NCBI GenBank assembly: GCA_947481755.1
Contig: CANKHS010000085.1
Location: 1 to 5,912 of the forward strand
From: Actinomycetota bacterium
Lineage (GTDB): Bacteria; Actinomycetota; Thermoleophilia; Gaiellales; F1-60-MAGs149
DNA: 5,912 bases
Reading direction: 5' to 3'
Under the pieces are notes generated by a model. The model saw nothing but the letters and a program-made list of their open reading frames with translations. It was not told the origin of the DNA and did not search any database. The position numbers and the translations under genes were made by a program. How positions within the stretch are numbered: the first letter of the stretch is position 1; the number at the start of each line of letters is the position of its first letter. Of the stretch, positions 1-5,892 are shown one piece after another.

Positions 1-1092
1 ACACCGCGCAAAACGCCACTGCACGATCGCCACGTCGAGCTCGGCGCTCGCATGGTCGATTTCGCTGGCTGGGAGATGCCCGTCTACTACGTGGGTATCA
101 ACGAAGAGCATCGCGCAGTACGTGCGCGCGCCGGACTCTTTGACGTCTCGCACATGGGGCAGTTTGAGATCACCGGCACCGGTGCGGAAGGGTTGCTACG
201 CAAGGCGCTGGCGAGCAATATTGACCGTCTCGAAGAAGGTCAGGCGCAGTATTCGTTCCTGCTGAACGCCAAGGGTGGCATCATCGACGATCTGATCGTC
301 TACAAGCTGCCAAACAAGGTCTGGCTCCTCGTCGTCAACGCAGGCAACATTGCGACCGATTTGGCGCACCTGAAAAGTTTCAAGCATCGCGCTGCCACGA
401 TCACCGACGCCAGCGACGACACGGCGATGATTGCCCTGCAGGGTCCCGTGGCCATGGAACTACTTGCCGACATCTGGCCCAAGAAGACGCCTGCTCCCGA
501 GACTGGGAAAGCCTTCACGATCGTGGAGCGCGTCGTGGCCGGCGTACCGTCACGTGTTGCCTATACGGGGTATACAGGCGAGCCTGGGGTCGAGATCATG
601 TGTGCCGCAGATCGCGCCGGCGACCTCTGGGATGGCATCCTTGCGCGTCGCGAACACGGTGTGGTGCCCAGTGGTCTTGGCGCACGCGACACGCTGCGCC
701 TCGAGATGGGGTATCCACTCCACGGCCACGACATCACCCAGAAGACGACGCCGATTGAGGCCAGCCTCGGGCGCTTTGTGCACCTTGGTCGCGACTTCAT
801 GGGCAGTGCGGTCCTCGACAAGCAGGCCGCTAAGGGAGTCAAGCGCCGCCTCGTTGGGCTCAAGATTGTCGATCGCGCGATTCCTCGCGAGGGATATCCG
901 ATTCTGGCCGACGGCGAGAAGATCGGCACGATCACGAGCGGAACGCTCTCGCCGAGCATCGATCGCGGCATCGGCCTTGGCTATGTCCCCGAGATGTTTG
1001 CCAAGCCCGGCACCGTGCTCCAGGTCGACATCCGTGGGCGGCTACGCGATGCTGAAGTCGTCAAGTTGCCGTTTTACAAGAAGGAAGCCTGA
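1..1092 (+). CDS. gcvT: Glycine cleavage system T protein (aminomethyltransferase), 5'-truncated by window edge
   Basis: This is the T protein of the cytoplasmic glycine cleavage system. It takes the aminomethyl group from lipoylated H protein, passes the methylene to tetrahydrofolate and releases ammonia. The frame is open from base 1, and the codons before the ATG at 52 read KTPLHDRHVELGAR followed by MVDFAGWEMP, the usual GcvT N-terminus. The ATG at 52 is therefore internal and the real start lies just outside the window. At least 363 residues are visible against about 360-375 for the family, so only a few are missing. Recognisable blocks, numbered by window codon, are the folate-site segment GIIDDLIVY (Asp at about 96-97), YTGYTGEPGVEI, the LEMGYPLHGHD segment, and the C-terminal barrel with IPREGYPIL, GTITSGTLSP and VVKLPFYKK. 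The family usually has Arg before TGYTGE, and this protein has Tyr. gcvH starts 3 nt after the stop, so the two are probably cotranscribed. The promoter is outside the window. Confidence 0.97.
   Translation, partial: TPRKTPLHDRHVELGARMVDFAGWEMPVYYVGINEEHRAVRARAGLFDVSHMGQFEITGTGAEGLLRKALASNIDRLEEGQAQYSFLLNAKGGIIDDLIVYKLPNKVWLLVVNAGNIATDLAHLKSFKHRAATITDASDDTAMIALQGPVAMELLADIWPKKTPAPETGKAFTIVERVVAGVPSRVAYTGYTGEPGVEIMCAADRAGDLWDGILARREHGVVPSGLGARDTLRLEMGYPLHGHDITQKTTPIEASLGRFVHLGRDFMGSAVLDKQAAKGVKRRLVGLKIVDRAIPREGYPILADGEKIGTITSGTLSPSIDRGIGLGYVPEMFAKPGTVLQVDIRGRLRDAEVVKLPFYKKEA
1081..1085 (+). promoter_or_regulatory. Ribosome binding site of gcvH inside the end of gcvT
   Basis: AAGGA lies in a purine run in the last codons of gcvT, 10 nt before the gcvH ATG at 1096. 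This is ordinary Shine-Dalgarno spacing. It supports the chosen gcvH start and translation from the gcvT transcript. Confidence 0.6.
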
Positions 1093-1095
1093 GCT

Positions 1096-1482
1096 ATGTC
1101 TGCCGACGAGTCGTATCCCGCCGATCTGCGTTACCACCAAGATCACGATTGGGTGCGCGTCGACGGCGACGAGGCGATGTTTGGTATTACCTGGCATGCG
1201 CAGGACGCGCTCGGAGAGGTTGTCTTCTTCGAGCCACCGACGGTTGGTAGTCGCGTTGAAGCTGATGGTTCGTACGGATCGCTGGAGTCGGTTAAGGCTG
1301 TCTCTGACGTGATCGCGCCACTCGCCGGCACGGTGACCGCGGTCAACGACGCGGTTGTTGAGTCGCCGGAGCTTGTCAACGAGGCTCCGTACGATGCTGG
1401 CTGGCTGATCCGCGTCAAGCTCGACGATGTCGCGGCTGTCGAAAGCCTGCTCGACGCTGCCGCGTATCAAGCAACGCTCTAA
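1096..1482 (+). CDS. gcvH: Glycine cleavage system H protein (lipoyl carrier)
   Basis: This 128-residue H protein is the mobile lipoyl-lysine carrier that shuttles the aminomethyl intermediate between the P, T and L proteins. The family is usually 120-135 residues. The N-terminal segment LRYHQDHDWVRVDGDEAMFG leads into ITWHAQDALGEVVFFEPPTVG, and the lipoylation motif GSLESVKAVSDVIAPLAG places the modified lysine at residue 67. The C-terminal half has the expected NEAPYDAGWLIRVKL strand. The start at 1096 fits the family N-terminus and has AAGGA 10 nt upstream. The gene is 3 nt downstream of gcvT and clearly forms an operon with it. The ITW..QDALGEVVFF wording is typical of actinobacterial H proteins, which is from family knowledge and not a search. 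Nothing appears broken. The lipoyl ligase or transferase that would modify Lys67 is not in this window. Confidence 0.97.
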   Translation: MSADESYPADLRYHQDHDWVRVDGDEAMFGITWHAQDALGEVVFFEPPTVGSRVEADGSYGSLESVKAVSDVIAPLAGTVTAVNDAVVESPELVNEAPYDAGWLIRVKLDDVAAVESLLDAAAYQATL

Positions 1483-1524
1483 ACGGTCCCACGGATCACA
1501 GCGCTCGTCGCGGGGCTCGCAAAC

Positions 1525-1530
1525 GGTGAT
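1525..1530 (+). promoter_or_regulatory. Shine-Dalgarno site supporting the GTG start at 1540
   Basis: GGTGAT is an exact 6-nt complement to the 3' tail of bacterial 16S rRNA (AUCACC) and sits 9 nt before the GTG at 1540. The frame is open back to the gcvH stop, but no other ATG, GTG or TTG occurs in it before 1540. This site therefore decides the start. Confidence 0.5.
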
Positions 1531-1539
1531 ACTTCGACT

Positions 1540-1920
1540 GTGAGTTACGACCGAGAATCTTCCTGTCGACGCTGTCGCGTGTACTGCGACTGGGTGATTG
1601 ATCCCGTCGGCTGCCTTGGTTGTTCGCGCCTCTACGCGTACGACGCACGAGATGGTCGGCGCTATGCCGGCTGCGTCGAGCGCGTCCATGCCGCCGAGGT
1701 TGATCTTGCCGTACTCGAGGAATGCGCCGAGGAAGAGCGAGCCTTTGGTGGGATCCGCGCGGTGCGCGTGCCACTACCGATTTGCAGCGCCACGATCGAC
1801 TCAGCTTATCCGCGACGGTTGCCAGAGATTGGCTGTGTGAATCCGGAGTTCTATGAGCCACCGGGTGGCGGCACGTTCGTCGTTACGACGCGCGACGAGC
1901 CTTCGCAGCACGACGCGTAA
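1540..1920 (+). CDS. Small cysteine-rich protein of unknown function, possible metal binder
   Basis: This is a 126-residue soluble protein with a GTG start, and I cannot name a characterised family for it. It contains nine cysteines at 9, 12, 16, 25, 28, 45, 62, 82 and 99. The N-terminal pattern is CxxC-x3-C-x8-CxxC inside SCRRCRVYCDWVIDPVGCLGC, which looks like a zinc-ribbon or iron-sulfur ligand set. It continues with LYAYDARDGRRYAGC, an acidic helix-like stretch at about 50-68, and a Gly/Pro-rich segment FGGIRAVRVPLPIC. There is no signal peptide or membrane segment, so it is probably cytoplasmic. It lies 57 nt after gcvH in the same frame and on the same strand, with no terminator between, so it may be read from the gcvTH transcript. 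From memory it resembles uncharacterised proteins of Thermoleophilia, which I could not check. The last 38 nt overlap the convergent nfo gene. The cysteine pattern and Shine-Dalgarno site favour a real gene, but the function is unknown. Confidence 0.8.
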   Translation: MSYDRESSCRRCRVYCDWVIDPVGCLGCSRLYAYDARDGRRYAGCVERVHAAEVDLAVLEECAEEERAFGGIRAVRVPLPICSATIDSAYPRRLPEIGCVNPEFYEPPGGGTFVVTTRDEPSQHDA

Positions 1921-2758
1921 CACCCTGCTTGTGGAGCCCCCGCAGCGCCGTCAGTTCGGCAGCGTCTGGACCATTACCTTCGGCGCCAGGCGTCTCGAGC
2001 AGCATCGGTAGATCGGCGAGTGCAGGATGCGAGAGCGTCACCGCGAGGCCCTTGCCCATCTCGCCTTGGCCAACATTGGCGTGGCGATCTCGATTCGAAC
2101 CACAGGCTGCAGCCGCGTCGTTGACGTGCAGACAACGCAGCCGTTCGATACCAATGCGTGTGTCGAGTTCGGTGACGAGCGCATCGAGCTGCTGGGGGTC
2201 TGTCACGTCGACACCCGACACGTAGGCGTGGCAGGTATCGATACACATCCCAAGTCGAGGGTGATCGACGGCGTTGATGATGCTCGCCAACTCGACCGGA
2301 TCGCGACCGATGGTGCCACCAGCCCCAGCCGAATTCTCGAGCAGGAGCCACGGACCATTCAGGCGTTTCAGCGCCGTCTGCAGTTCCTTGACGATCTGGG
2401 GTAGCGTCGCTTCGAGGCCACGACCCTTATGGGAGCCGACGTGTAAGACAATTCCGTCGGCCGCGATCGCATTGGCCACATCGATCGTGTTGAGTAGAGC
2501 CGAACGGCTTTTCTTCAGGAGCTCGGGTTCATCCGTTGCGAGATTGATGAAGTAAATCGCATGGCAGGCGATGTACTGGACCTGACCGCTCTCCCGCGCG
2601 GCGCGCAGCACGGCGAGATCTTCCGGCTTGTGTGCGGTTGGCTTCCACGTGCGCGCACTCTGGATAAACACCTGCACGCCGTCGGAGCCAATCGCGGCGG
2701 CCCGCGCCGGCACGTTATGGAGTCCGCCAGCGGAGGAGATGTGGGCACCGGCGATCAT
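1883..2758 (-). CDS. nfo: Deoxyribonuclease IV (AP endonuclease, endonuclease IV family)
   Basis: This 291-residue enzyme cuts the DNA backbone 5' to abasic sites in base-excision repair; family members are about 280-290 residues. It is a TIM barrel that uses three metals, normally zinc. All nine expected ligands can be placed: His66 (CHAIYFINLA), His106 (LHVGSHKG), Glu141 (LLENSAG), Asp174 and His177 (CIDTCHAY), His211 (CLHVNDA), Asp224 and His226 (SNRDRHANVGQGEMG) and Glu255 (LLETPG). The frame is open further upstream to 2893, but that part runs into gltX. The family N-terminus MIAGAHISSAGGL fixes the start at 2758. Minor deviations from the usual consensus are HAIY for HAPY and HVGSH for HPGSH. 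The basic tail TRRAAKARRAS could bind DNA. No Shine-Dalgarno site precedes the start, and a TATGCT box 6 nt upstream suggests a leaderless transcript. The gene is divergent from gltX, and its 3' end overlaps the convergent Cys-rich gene by 38 nt. Confidence 0.95.
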   Translation of the reverse strand: MIAGAHISSAGGLHNVPARAAAIGSDGVQVFIQSARTWKPTAHKPEDLAVLRAARESGQVQYIACHAIYFINLATDEPELLKKSRSALLNTIDVANAIAADGIVLHVGSHKGRGLEATLPQIVKELQTALKRLNGPWLLLENSAGAGGTIGRDPVELASIINAVDHPRLGMCIDTCHAYVSGVDVTDPQQLDALVTELDTRIGIERLRCLHVNDAAAACGSNRDRHANVGQGEMGKGLAVTLSHPALADLPMLLETPGAEGNGPDAAELTALRGLHKQGVTRRAAKARRAS

Positions 2759-2764
2759 CAGGCC

Positions 2765-2770
2765 AGCATA
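2765..2770 (-). promoter_or_regulatory. Putative -10 box of nfo with leaderless spacing
   Basis: On the minus strand the sequence is TATGCT, then GGCCTG, then the nfo ATG. A TAnnnT box 6 nt before the start codon would put the transcription start at the A of the ATG. No Shine-Dalgarno-like sequence is present, which agrees. No good -35 box is visible. A three-codon ATG-CTG-GCC-TGA frame overlaps the start, but it would not be transcribed if the message is leaderless. Confidence 0.4.
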
Positions 2771-2816
2771 GGTGCCGACCCGGCGGCGACCTGACGGGCA
2801 CAGCGGGGAGGGGCGG

Positions 2817-2822
2817 TACGGT
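2817..2822 (+). promoter_or_regulatory. Putative -10 box of gltX with leaderless spacing
   Basis: TACGGT matches TAnnnT and ends 6 nt before the gltX ATG at 2829, the same geometry as at nfo on the other strand. CTGACG at 2791-2796 matches four of six bases of a -35 box, but the 20-bp spacer is long. A purine run at 2805-2813 could be a Shine-Dalgarno site instead, but it is about 15 nt from the ATG, which is too far to be good. Confidence 0.35.
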
Positions 2823-2828
2823 TCAGGC

Positions 2829-4274
2829 ATGTCGGTACGCGTCCGCTTCGCCCCATCGCCCACAGGATTTCTCCACGTCGGTGGCGTGCGCACTGCGCTC
2901 TACGTCTGGCTGTTCGCTCGCCACCACGGTGGCACCACGGTCCTCCGTATTGAAGATACGGACACAGAACGCGAAGAGGCCGGCGCGATCGAGCAAATCC
3001 AGCGCTCGCTCGATTGGCTGGGACTCGATTTTGATGAGTCGCCGAGCGCAGGCGGTCCACATGGCCCGTACCTTCAGAGCGAGCGTAGCGAGCACTATCA
3101 GGCCGCGGTCGACCGCCTGCTTGCCCAGGGTGATGCGTATCGCTGTTACCAGACGGCGGAAGAGCTCGAGGTGGCGCGCGCCGAAGCGCGCCAGACCGAC
3201 GACCCAGCACTGCCGACACGGCTGCATCGCGATTTGACGGCGGAGCAGATTGCCGCCTTCGAGCAGGAGGGGCGCCCAGCGGTCATTCGCTTCCGCACTC
3301 CACTCGAGGGCGAGACGGTGATTGACGATCTCGTCCGTGGACGAGTCGTTTTTGAGCATCGACTGCTTGGCGATACCGTTCTCATGCGAGGCGGCGGACG
3401 ACCTACGTACCAGTTGGCAAACCCGCTTGACGATCTCGAGATGGGCATCACGCACGTCATCCGTGGCGAGGACCTCTTGTCGTCAACACCGCGCCAGAAA
3501 TTGCTCGTGGAGGCGCTCGGTGGAACATTTCCCCAGACCGCACATCTGTCGATGATTCTCGGTGCAGACAAGAAGCGCCTCTCCAAGCGTCACGGTGCGG
3601 CCAGCGTGGAGGAGTTCCGTGACGCGGGCTACCTACCTGAGGCCCTCGTCAACTTTCTTGCTCTCTGTGGCTGGTCATGGGACGGTGAGACCGAACTGAT
3701 GAGCGTCGCTGAGCTCGTCGAGCGGTTCTCACTCGAGCGCGTCAACCCGGCGCCGGCAGTATTCGATCACGAGAAGCTGGCCTGGATGAACGGGCAGTAT
3801 CTGCGCGCACTCGATGCAGAGGCGTACGCAAACGCCTTGCGCAGCTATTTGGAAGACGCTGGATCACCGCTTGCAAGCTCTGCACGACTTGAGGAACTCG
3901 TGCCTCTGGTCCAGGAGAAGCTCGGCGCATTCGGCGAATTCGATTCGCTTGTCGGCTCGTTGCTCGAAGCGCGTGAGCCTGAGGCGGAGTCGTGGCAGAA
4001 GCTGCTCAGCGACGAGAACGCTGGTCGCATTCTCGACGCAGCGATCACCGCCCTCGCGGGACTCTCGACCTTCGATGCGGACAGTGTGGAGTCGGCATTA
4101 CGTGCTGTCTGTGAGGAACTCGAAATGAAGCCACGGCAGGCGTTTCTTCCGATCCGAATTGCGATTGCCGGTTCGACAGTCGCTGCGGGTCTCTACGAGT
4201 CAATTGCGTTTCTTGGACGCGAGGCCTCGCTGGAACGACTCGAGCGCGCTCGCGTCGCTGTTGCCAGTCTGTAA
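2829..4274 (+). CDS. gltX: Glutamate--tRNA ligase (glutamyl-tRNA synthetase)
   Basis: This class I aminoacyl-tRNA synthetase joins glutamate to tRNA-Glu using ATP. In bacteria lacking glutaminyl-tRNA synthetase it also charges tRNA-Gln for later amidation. The protein has 481 residues, a normal length. The start at 2829 is set by the family N-terminus MSVRVRFAPSPTGFLHVGG; the longer open frame from 2772 adds unrelated residues. Signature I (HIGH) is HVGG at 16-19, followed by VRTALYVWLFAR. The block MGITHVIRGEDLLSSTPRQ forms part of the active site. The KMSKS-type loop is KRLSKRHG at 249-256. The C-terminal half (WMNGQYLR onward) is the helical anticodon-binding part. The four-ligand zinc site known from E. 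coli GltX is absent: only Cys106 of its first CxC pair remains (RCYQT) and the second pair is missing. Such loss is common in the family. I cannot tell from sequence alone whether it is discriminating. It is divergent from nfo and 46 nt upstream of a membrane-protein gene. Confidence 0.97.
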   Translation: MSVRVRFAPSPTGFLHVGGVRTALYVWLFARHHGGTTVLRIEDTDTEREEAGAIEQIQRSLDWLGLDFDESPSAGGPHGPYLQSERSEHYQAAVDRLLAQGDAYRCYQTAEELEVARAEARQTDDPALPTRLHRDLTAEQIAAFEQEGRPAVIRFRTPLEGETVIDDLVRGRVVFEHRLLGDTVLMRGGGRPTYQLANPLDDLEMGITHVIRGEDLLSSTPRQKLLVEALGGTFPQTAHLSMILGADKKRLSKRHGAASVEEFRDAGYLPEALVNFLALCGWSWDGETELMSVAELVERFSLERVNPAPAVFDHEKLAWMNGQYLRALDAEAYANALRSYLEDAGSPLASSARLEELVPLVQEKLGAFGEFDSLVGSLLEAREPEAESWQKLLSDENAGRILDAAITALAGLSTFDADSVESALRAVCEELEMKPRQAFLPIRIAIAGSTVAAGLYESIAFLGREASLERLERARVAVASL

Positions 4275-4306
4275 GCCAGCGCGCAGGAAGTTTGCGTTTT
4301 GGCGCG

Positions 4307-4312
4307 TATCGT
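4307..4312 (+). promoter_or_regulatory. Putative -10 box for the membrane-protein gene
   Basis: TATCGT matches TAnnnT and ends 8 nt before the ATG at 4321, again close to leaderless spacing. No clear -35 box is visible, and GAGAG just before the ATG is at best a weak ribosome site. The surrounding 46-nt gap after gltX holds no terminator, so read-through from gltX is also possible. Confidence 0.3.
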
Positions 4313-4320
4313 GAGAGCAG

Positions 4321-4827
4321 ATGGCGCCGCGCGAACGAACGAAGTCCAAGAGTGACGATCAGGACACGATCGAGACGCGTCCTCGGCGTGCCCGTGGTGT
4401 CTTCACAGCGATCATTGCCGCGATGGTCTTGATTGTCGTGACGGCTGTGGTGACGGCGATCGTGGTCGACGCAGTGCACGGTCGCTCAAATCCGGTTGTT
4501 GCCTCCGTCGCTGGCTCTGATTCGCAGACGAACGCGATCGACGCTGCGCGCGCCACCGGCTACAAAGATGGCGTACGTGACACGAAACAACAGGCTAACG
4601 ATCAATTGAGTGCGCGGTATGACCAGGGCTTTGCCAAGGGCTACGCCAAGGGGCGCGATACTGCTACGAACAACACGGGTTCGGCAGGCGGCTATCAAGA
4701 CGGATTTAATGCCGGCGTCAAGGCCGCCGTCGATGCGTACAAGAAGATCATTGATCAGGCCCAGCAGATCATCGCCCAGGCAAATCAGACACCGGTCGTG
4801 ACAGTGCCCACCGTAACAACGGGGTAG
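4321..4827 (+). CDS. Single-pass membrane protein with repeated Tyr/Phe-x-x-Gly units, function unknown
   Basis: This is a 168-residue protein I do not recognise. The first 26 residues are charged and rich in Arg/Lys, followed by one hydrophobic helix at about 27-49 (VFTAIIAAMVLIVVTAVV and onward). No signal-peptidase site follows, so it probably stays anchored with the N-terminus inside and the rest outside. The outer part carries three related units: GYKDGVRD at 80-87, YDQGFAKGYAKGRD at 100-113 and GYQDGFNAGVKAAV at 124-137. Aromatic and glycine residues recur every four positions. A Gln/Ala-rich helix KKIIDQAQQIIAQANQ covers about 141-156, and the tail is Val/Thr/Pro rich. The four-residue spacing suggests a glycine-faced helix that packs against itself or a partner, which is inference. 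The start at 4321 gives a normal positive-inside N-terminus. It lies 46 nt after gltX, but its type of function has no evident link to tRNA charging. The call as a real gene is fairly firm; the role is open. Confidence 0.8.
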   Translation: MAPRERTKSKSDDQDTIETRPRRARGVFTAIIAAMVLIVVTAVVTAIVVDAVHGRSNPVVASVAGSDSQTNAIDAARATGYKDGVRDTKQQANDQLSARYDQGFAKGYAKGRDTATNNTGSAGGYQDGFNAGVKAAVDAYKKIIDQAQQIIAQANQTPVVTVPTVTTG

Positions 4828-4846
4828 GGCGCTTCGTTTTTCTCTC

Positions 4847-4865
4847 GGCCTATGATGGGTAGGCC
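4847..4865. repeat. Short inverted repeat around a TATGAT box
   Basis: GGCCTA at 4847-4852 and TAGGCC at 4860-4865 are perfect 6-bp arms around a 7-nt loop. The span includes TATGAT (4851-4856), a five-of-six match to a -10 box on the plus strand, about 90 nt upstream of the secreted-protein start at 4946. It could be an operator over a promoter. No T-run follows it, so it is unlikely to be a terminator, and no -35 box is evident. Confidence 0.3.
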
Positions 4866-4929
4866 CAAAGCGTGAAGTGCGCGCTCGCTGACCAGGGCAT
4901 TCTTTGGTCGTAGACGGTACGTCGACAAC

Positions 4930-4935
4930 GGAAGG
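4930..4935 (+). promoter_or_regulatory. Ribosome binding site of the secreted-protein gene
   Basis: GGAAGG lies 10 nt before the ATG at 4946. It favours that ATG over an in-frame TTG at 4904, which would add 14 residues in front of the signal peptide. Confidence 0.6.
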
Positions 4936-4945
4936 TCTTACAACC

Positions 4946-5845
4946 ATGCTGAGGAAACAATCCGCACGCTCGTTCGGCGTCAGTCTGATCGTGCTCGCTG
5001 TCTTCAGCGTGTTCGTCGCGCCGTCCTTCGCTCGTACAGCACCGAGCGCGCGCGTCAAGATCTCGGTCTTGAGCGCCGCAATGGGCAGCAACGATGCGAC
5101 GGCCAATTCCTGTCCAGGCAGCTCGGCTACGGGTCTCGACAACTTGCCGGTTGTCTTCAACTGGTTTATTCGACCCACGTCGGTCAGAGCGAGTGATTTC
5201 ACGATTACGAATCAGAACGGCACGAAAACCCATCCCATCTGTGCGCTGCAATATCCGCCAGACGAGCGGAACGAGCTCCAAACCATCAATTTGATTGGCT
5301 CGTTCGGTGAGTCGCAACCCGGCCAGCGCCCCGTCAGCGTGGAATTCTCTGGATCCCTTCAGGGGCGTCCCATTGGTGCGCGGCAATGGCGACCAGTCGG
5401 ACCGCTACCTGCTCAGAAGATCGTTCAGGTAGAGGCTGCGCCCTCGATTGTCGACGCGTGGACGTTGACGCCCGCGCTCTACGCGGGGGATCGCAACCGC
5501 TGCAGCCCAGGAGTGGGCGCCACGTTCGTTCGCGTCGTCTGGTCGAACGGCATTACGGCCTACTCCGATAGCGGTGCGATCAGCGAGGTCGGCGATGCCA
5601 TTACTGCGTCCTATCGGGCTGTCTACCGTCTCGCGGGCGGGGGGCTCAAGGCGTTCACGCCACTCGCCGTTGCTGACCTGCTTGATCATGGCGGGACAGC
5701 AGCGATGGACGACAACATGCACGACCTCTGTCTGCCGCGGGTTCCGCGTGGAGCGACGCTGCACGCAATCACGATCGGCGCCGACCTCGTTCAAGATCCG
5801 AACGGCGATCCAAACGACAGCCAGACGTTCATCGTTCGTCCGTAG
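4946..5845 (+). CDS. Secreted protein of unknown function with signal peptide and four cysteines
   Basis: This 299-residue exported protein is not one I can name. The N-terminus is a classic Sec signal: MLRKQSARS is basic, residues 10-25 are hydrophobic, and a type I cleavage site fits after SFA (residue 29). There is no lipobox and no later membrane segment, so the mature protein of about 270 residues should be released or held at the cell surface. Four cysteines at 56, 99, 186 and 262 could form two disulfides. The mature part is rich in short beta-like stretches (VVFNWFIRP, DFTITNQNGTKTHPIC, QTINLIGSFGE, PVSVEFSGSL, TFVRVVWSNG), suggesting a beta-sandwich or Ig-like fold, which is inference. 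Asp/Asn clusters occur near the end (MDDNMHDLCLP and QDPNGDPNDSQ) and could bind calcium. The start at 4946 is supported by GGAAGG 10 nt upstream. The gene follows the membrane-protein gene by 118 nt and is followed by a strong hairpin. Confidence 0.8.
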   Translation: MLRKQSARSFGVSLIVLAVFSVFVAPSFARTAPSARVKISVLSAAMGSNDATANSCPGSSATGLDNLPVVFNWFIRPTSVRASDFTITNQNGTKTHPICALQYPPDERNELQTINLIGSFGESQPGQRPVSVEFSGSLQGRPIGARQWRPVGPLPAQKIVQVEAAPSIVDAWTLTPALYAGDRNRCSPGVGATFVRVVWSNGITAYSDSGAISEVGDAITASYRAVYRLAGGGLKAFTPLAVADLLDHGGTAAMDDNMHDLCLPRVPRGATLHAITIGADLVQDPNGDPNDSQTFIVRP

Positions 5846-5856
5846 CTGAGGAGCGT

Positions 5857-5892
5857 GGGGGACATCACATCCGCGCGGTTGTGATGTCCCCC
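5857..5892 (+). terminator. Strong hairpin, probable transcription terminator
   Basis: A perfect 13-bp stem joins 5857-5869 (GGGGGACATCACA) to 5880-5892 (TGTGATGTCCCCC) across a 10-nt loop that itself contains CCGCGCGG. It begins 11 nt after the stop of the secreted-protein gene. The bases after it (CGTTATCCGT) lack a true T-run, so it is not a textbook intrinsic terminator. U-poor hairpins of this kind occur in high-GC actinobacteria. Being symmetric, it could also act on transcripts arriving from the right. Confidence 0.7.

Noticed and set aside
431..1312. Long plus-strand open frame of 293 codons overlapping gcvT and gcvH
   Set aside because: It lies in another frame of two clearly recognisable genes, has Ser/Arg-rich low-complexity content and shows no family motif. 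It is a high-GC shadow frame.
1042..1689. Minus-strand open frame of 215 codons opposite gcvH
   Set aside because: It is antisense to the whole of gcvH and to the Cys-rich gene, with no recognisable motif or ribosome site. It is explained by codon bias on the other strand.
2759..2893. Upstream extension of nfo by 45 codons
   Set aside because: It would overlap the start of gltX and adds residues unlike the family. The endonuclease IV N-terminus begins at MIAGAHIS.
4280..4306. Possible hairpin CGCGC/GCGCG between gltX and the membrane-protein gene
   Set aside because: There are only 5 bp of low-complexity GC with a 17-nt loop and no T-run after it, which is not enough to call a terminator.
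4486..5202. Minus-strand open frame of 238 codons opposite the two envelope genes
   Set aside because: The plus-strand frames have a membrane anchor, a signal peptide and ribosome sites. This frame has no coherent features and spans the boundary of two genes.
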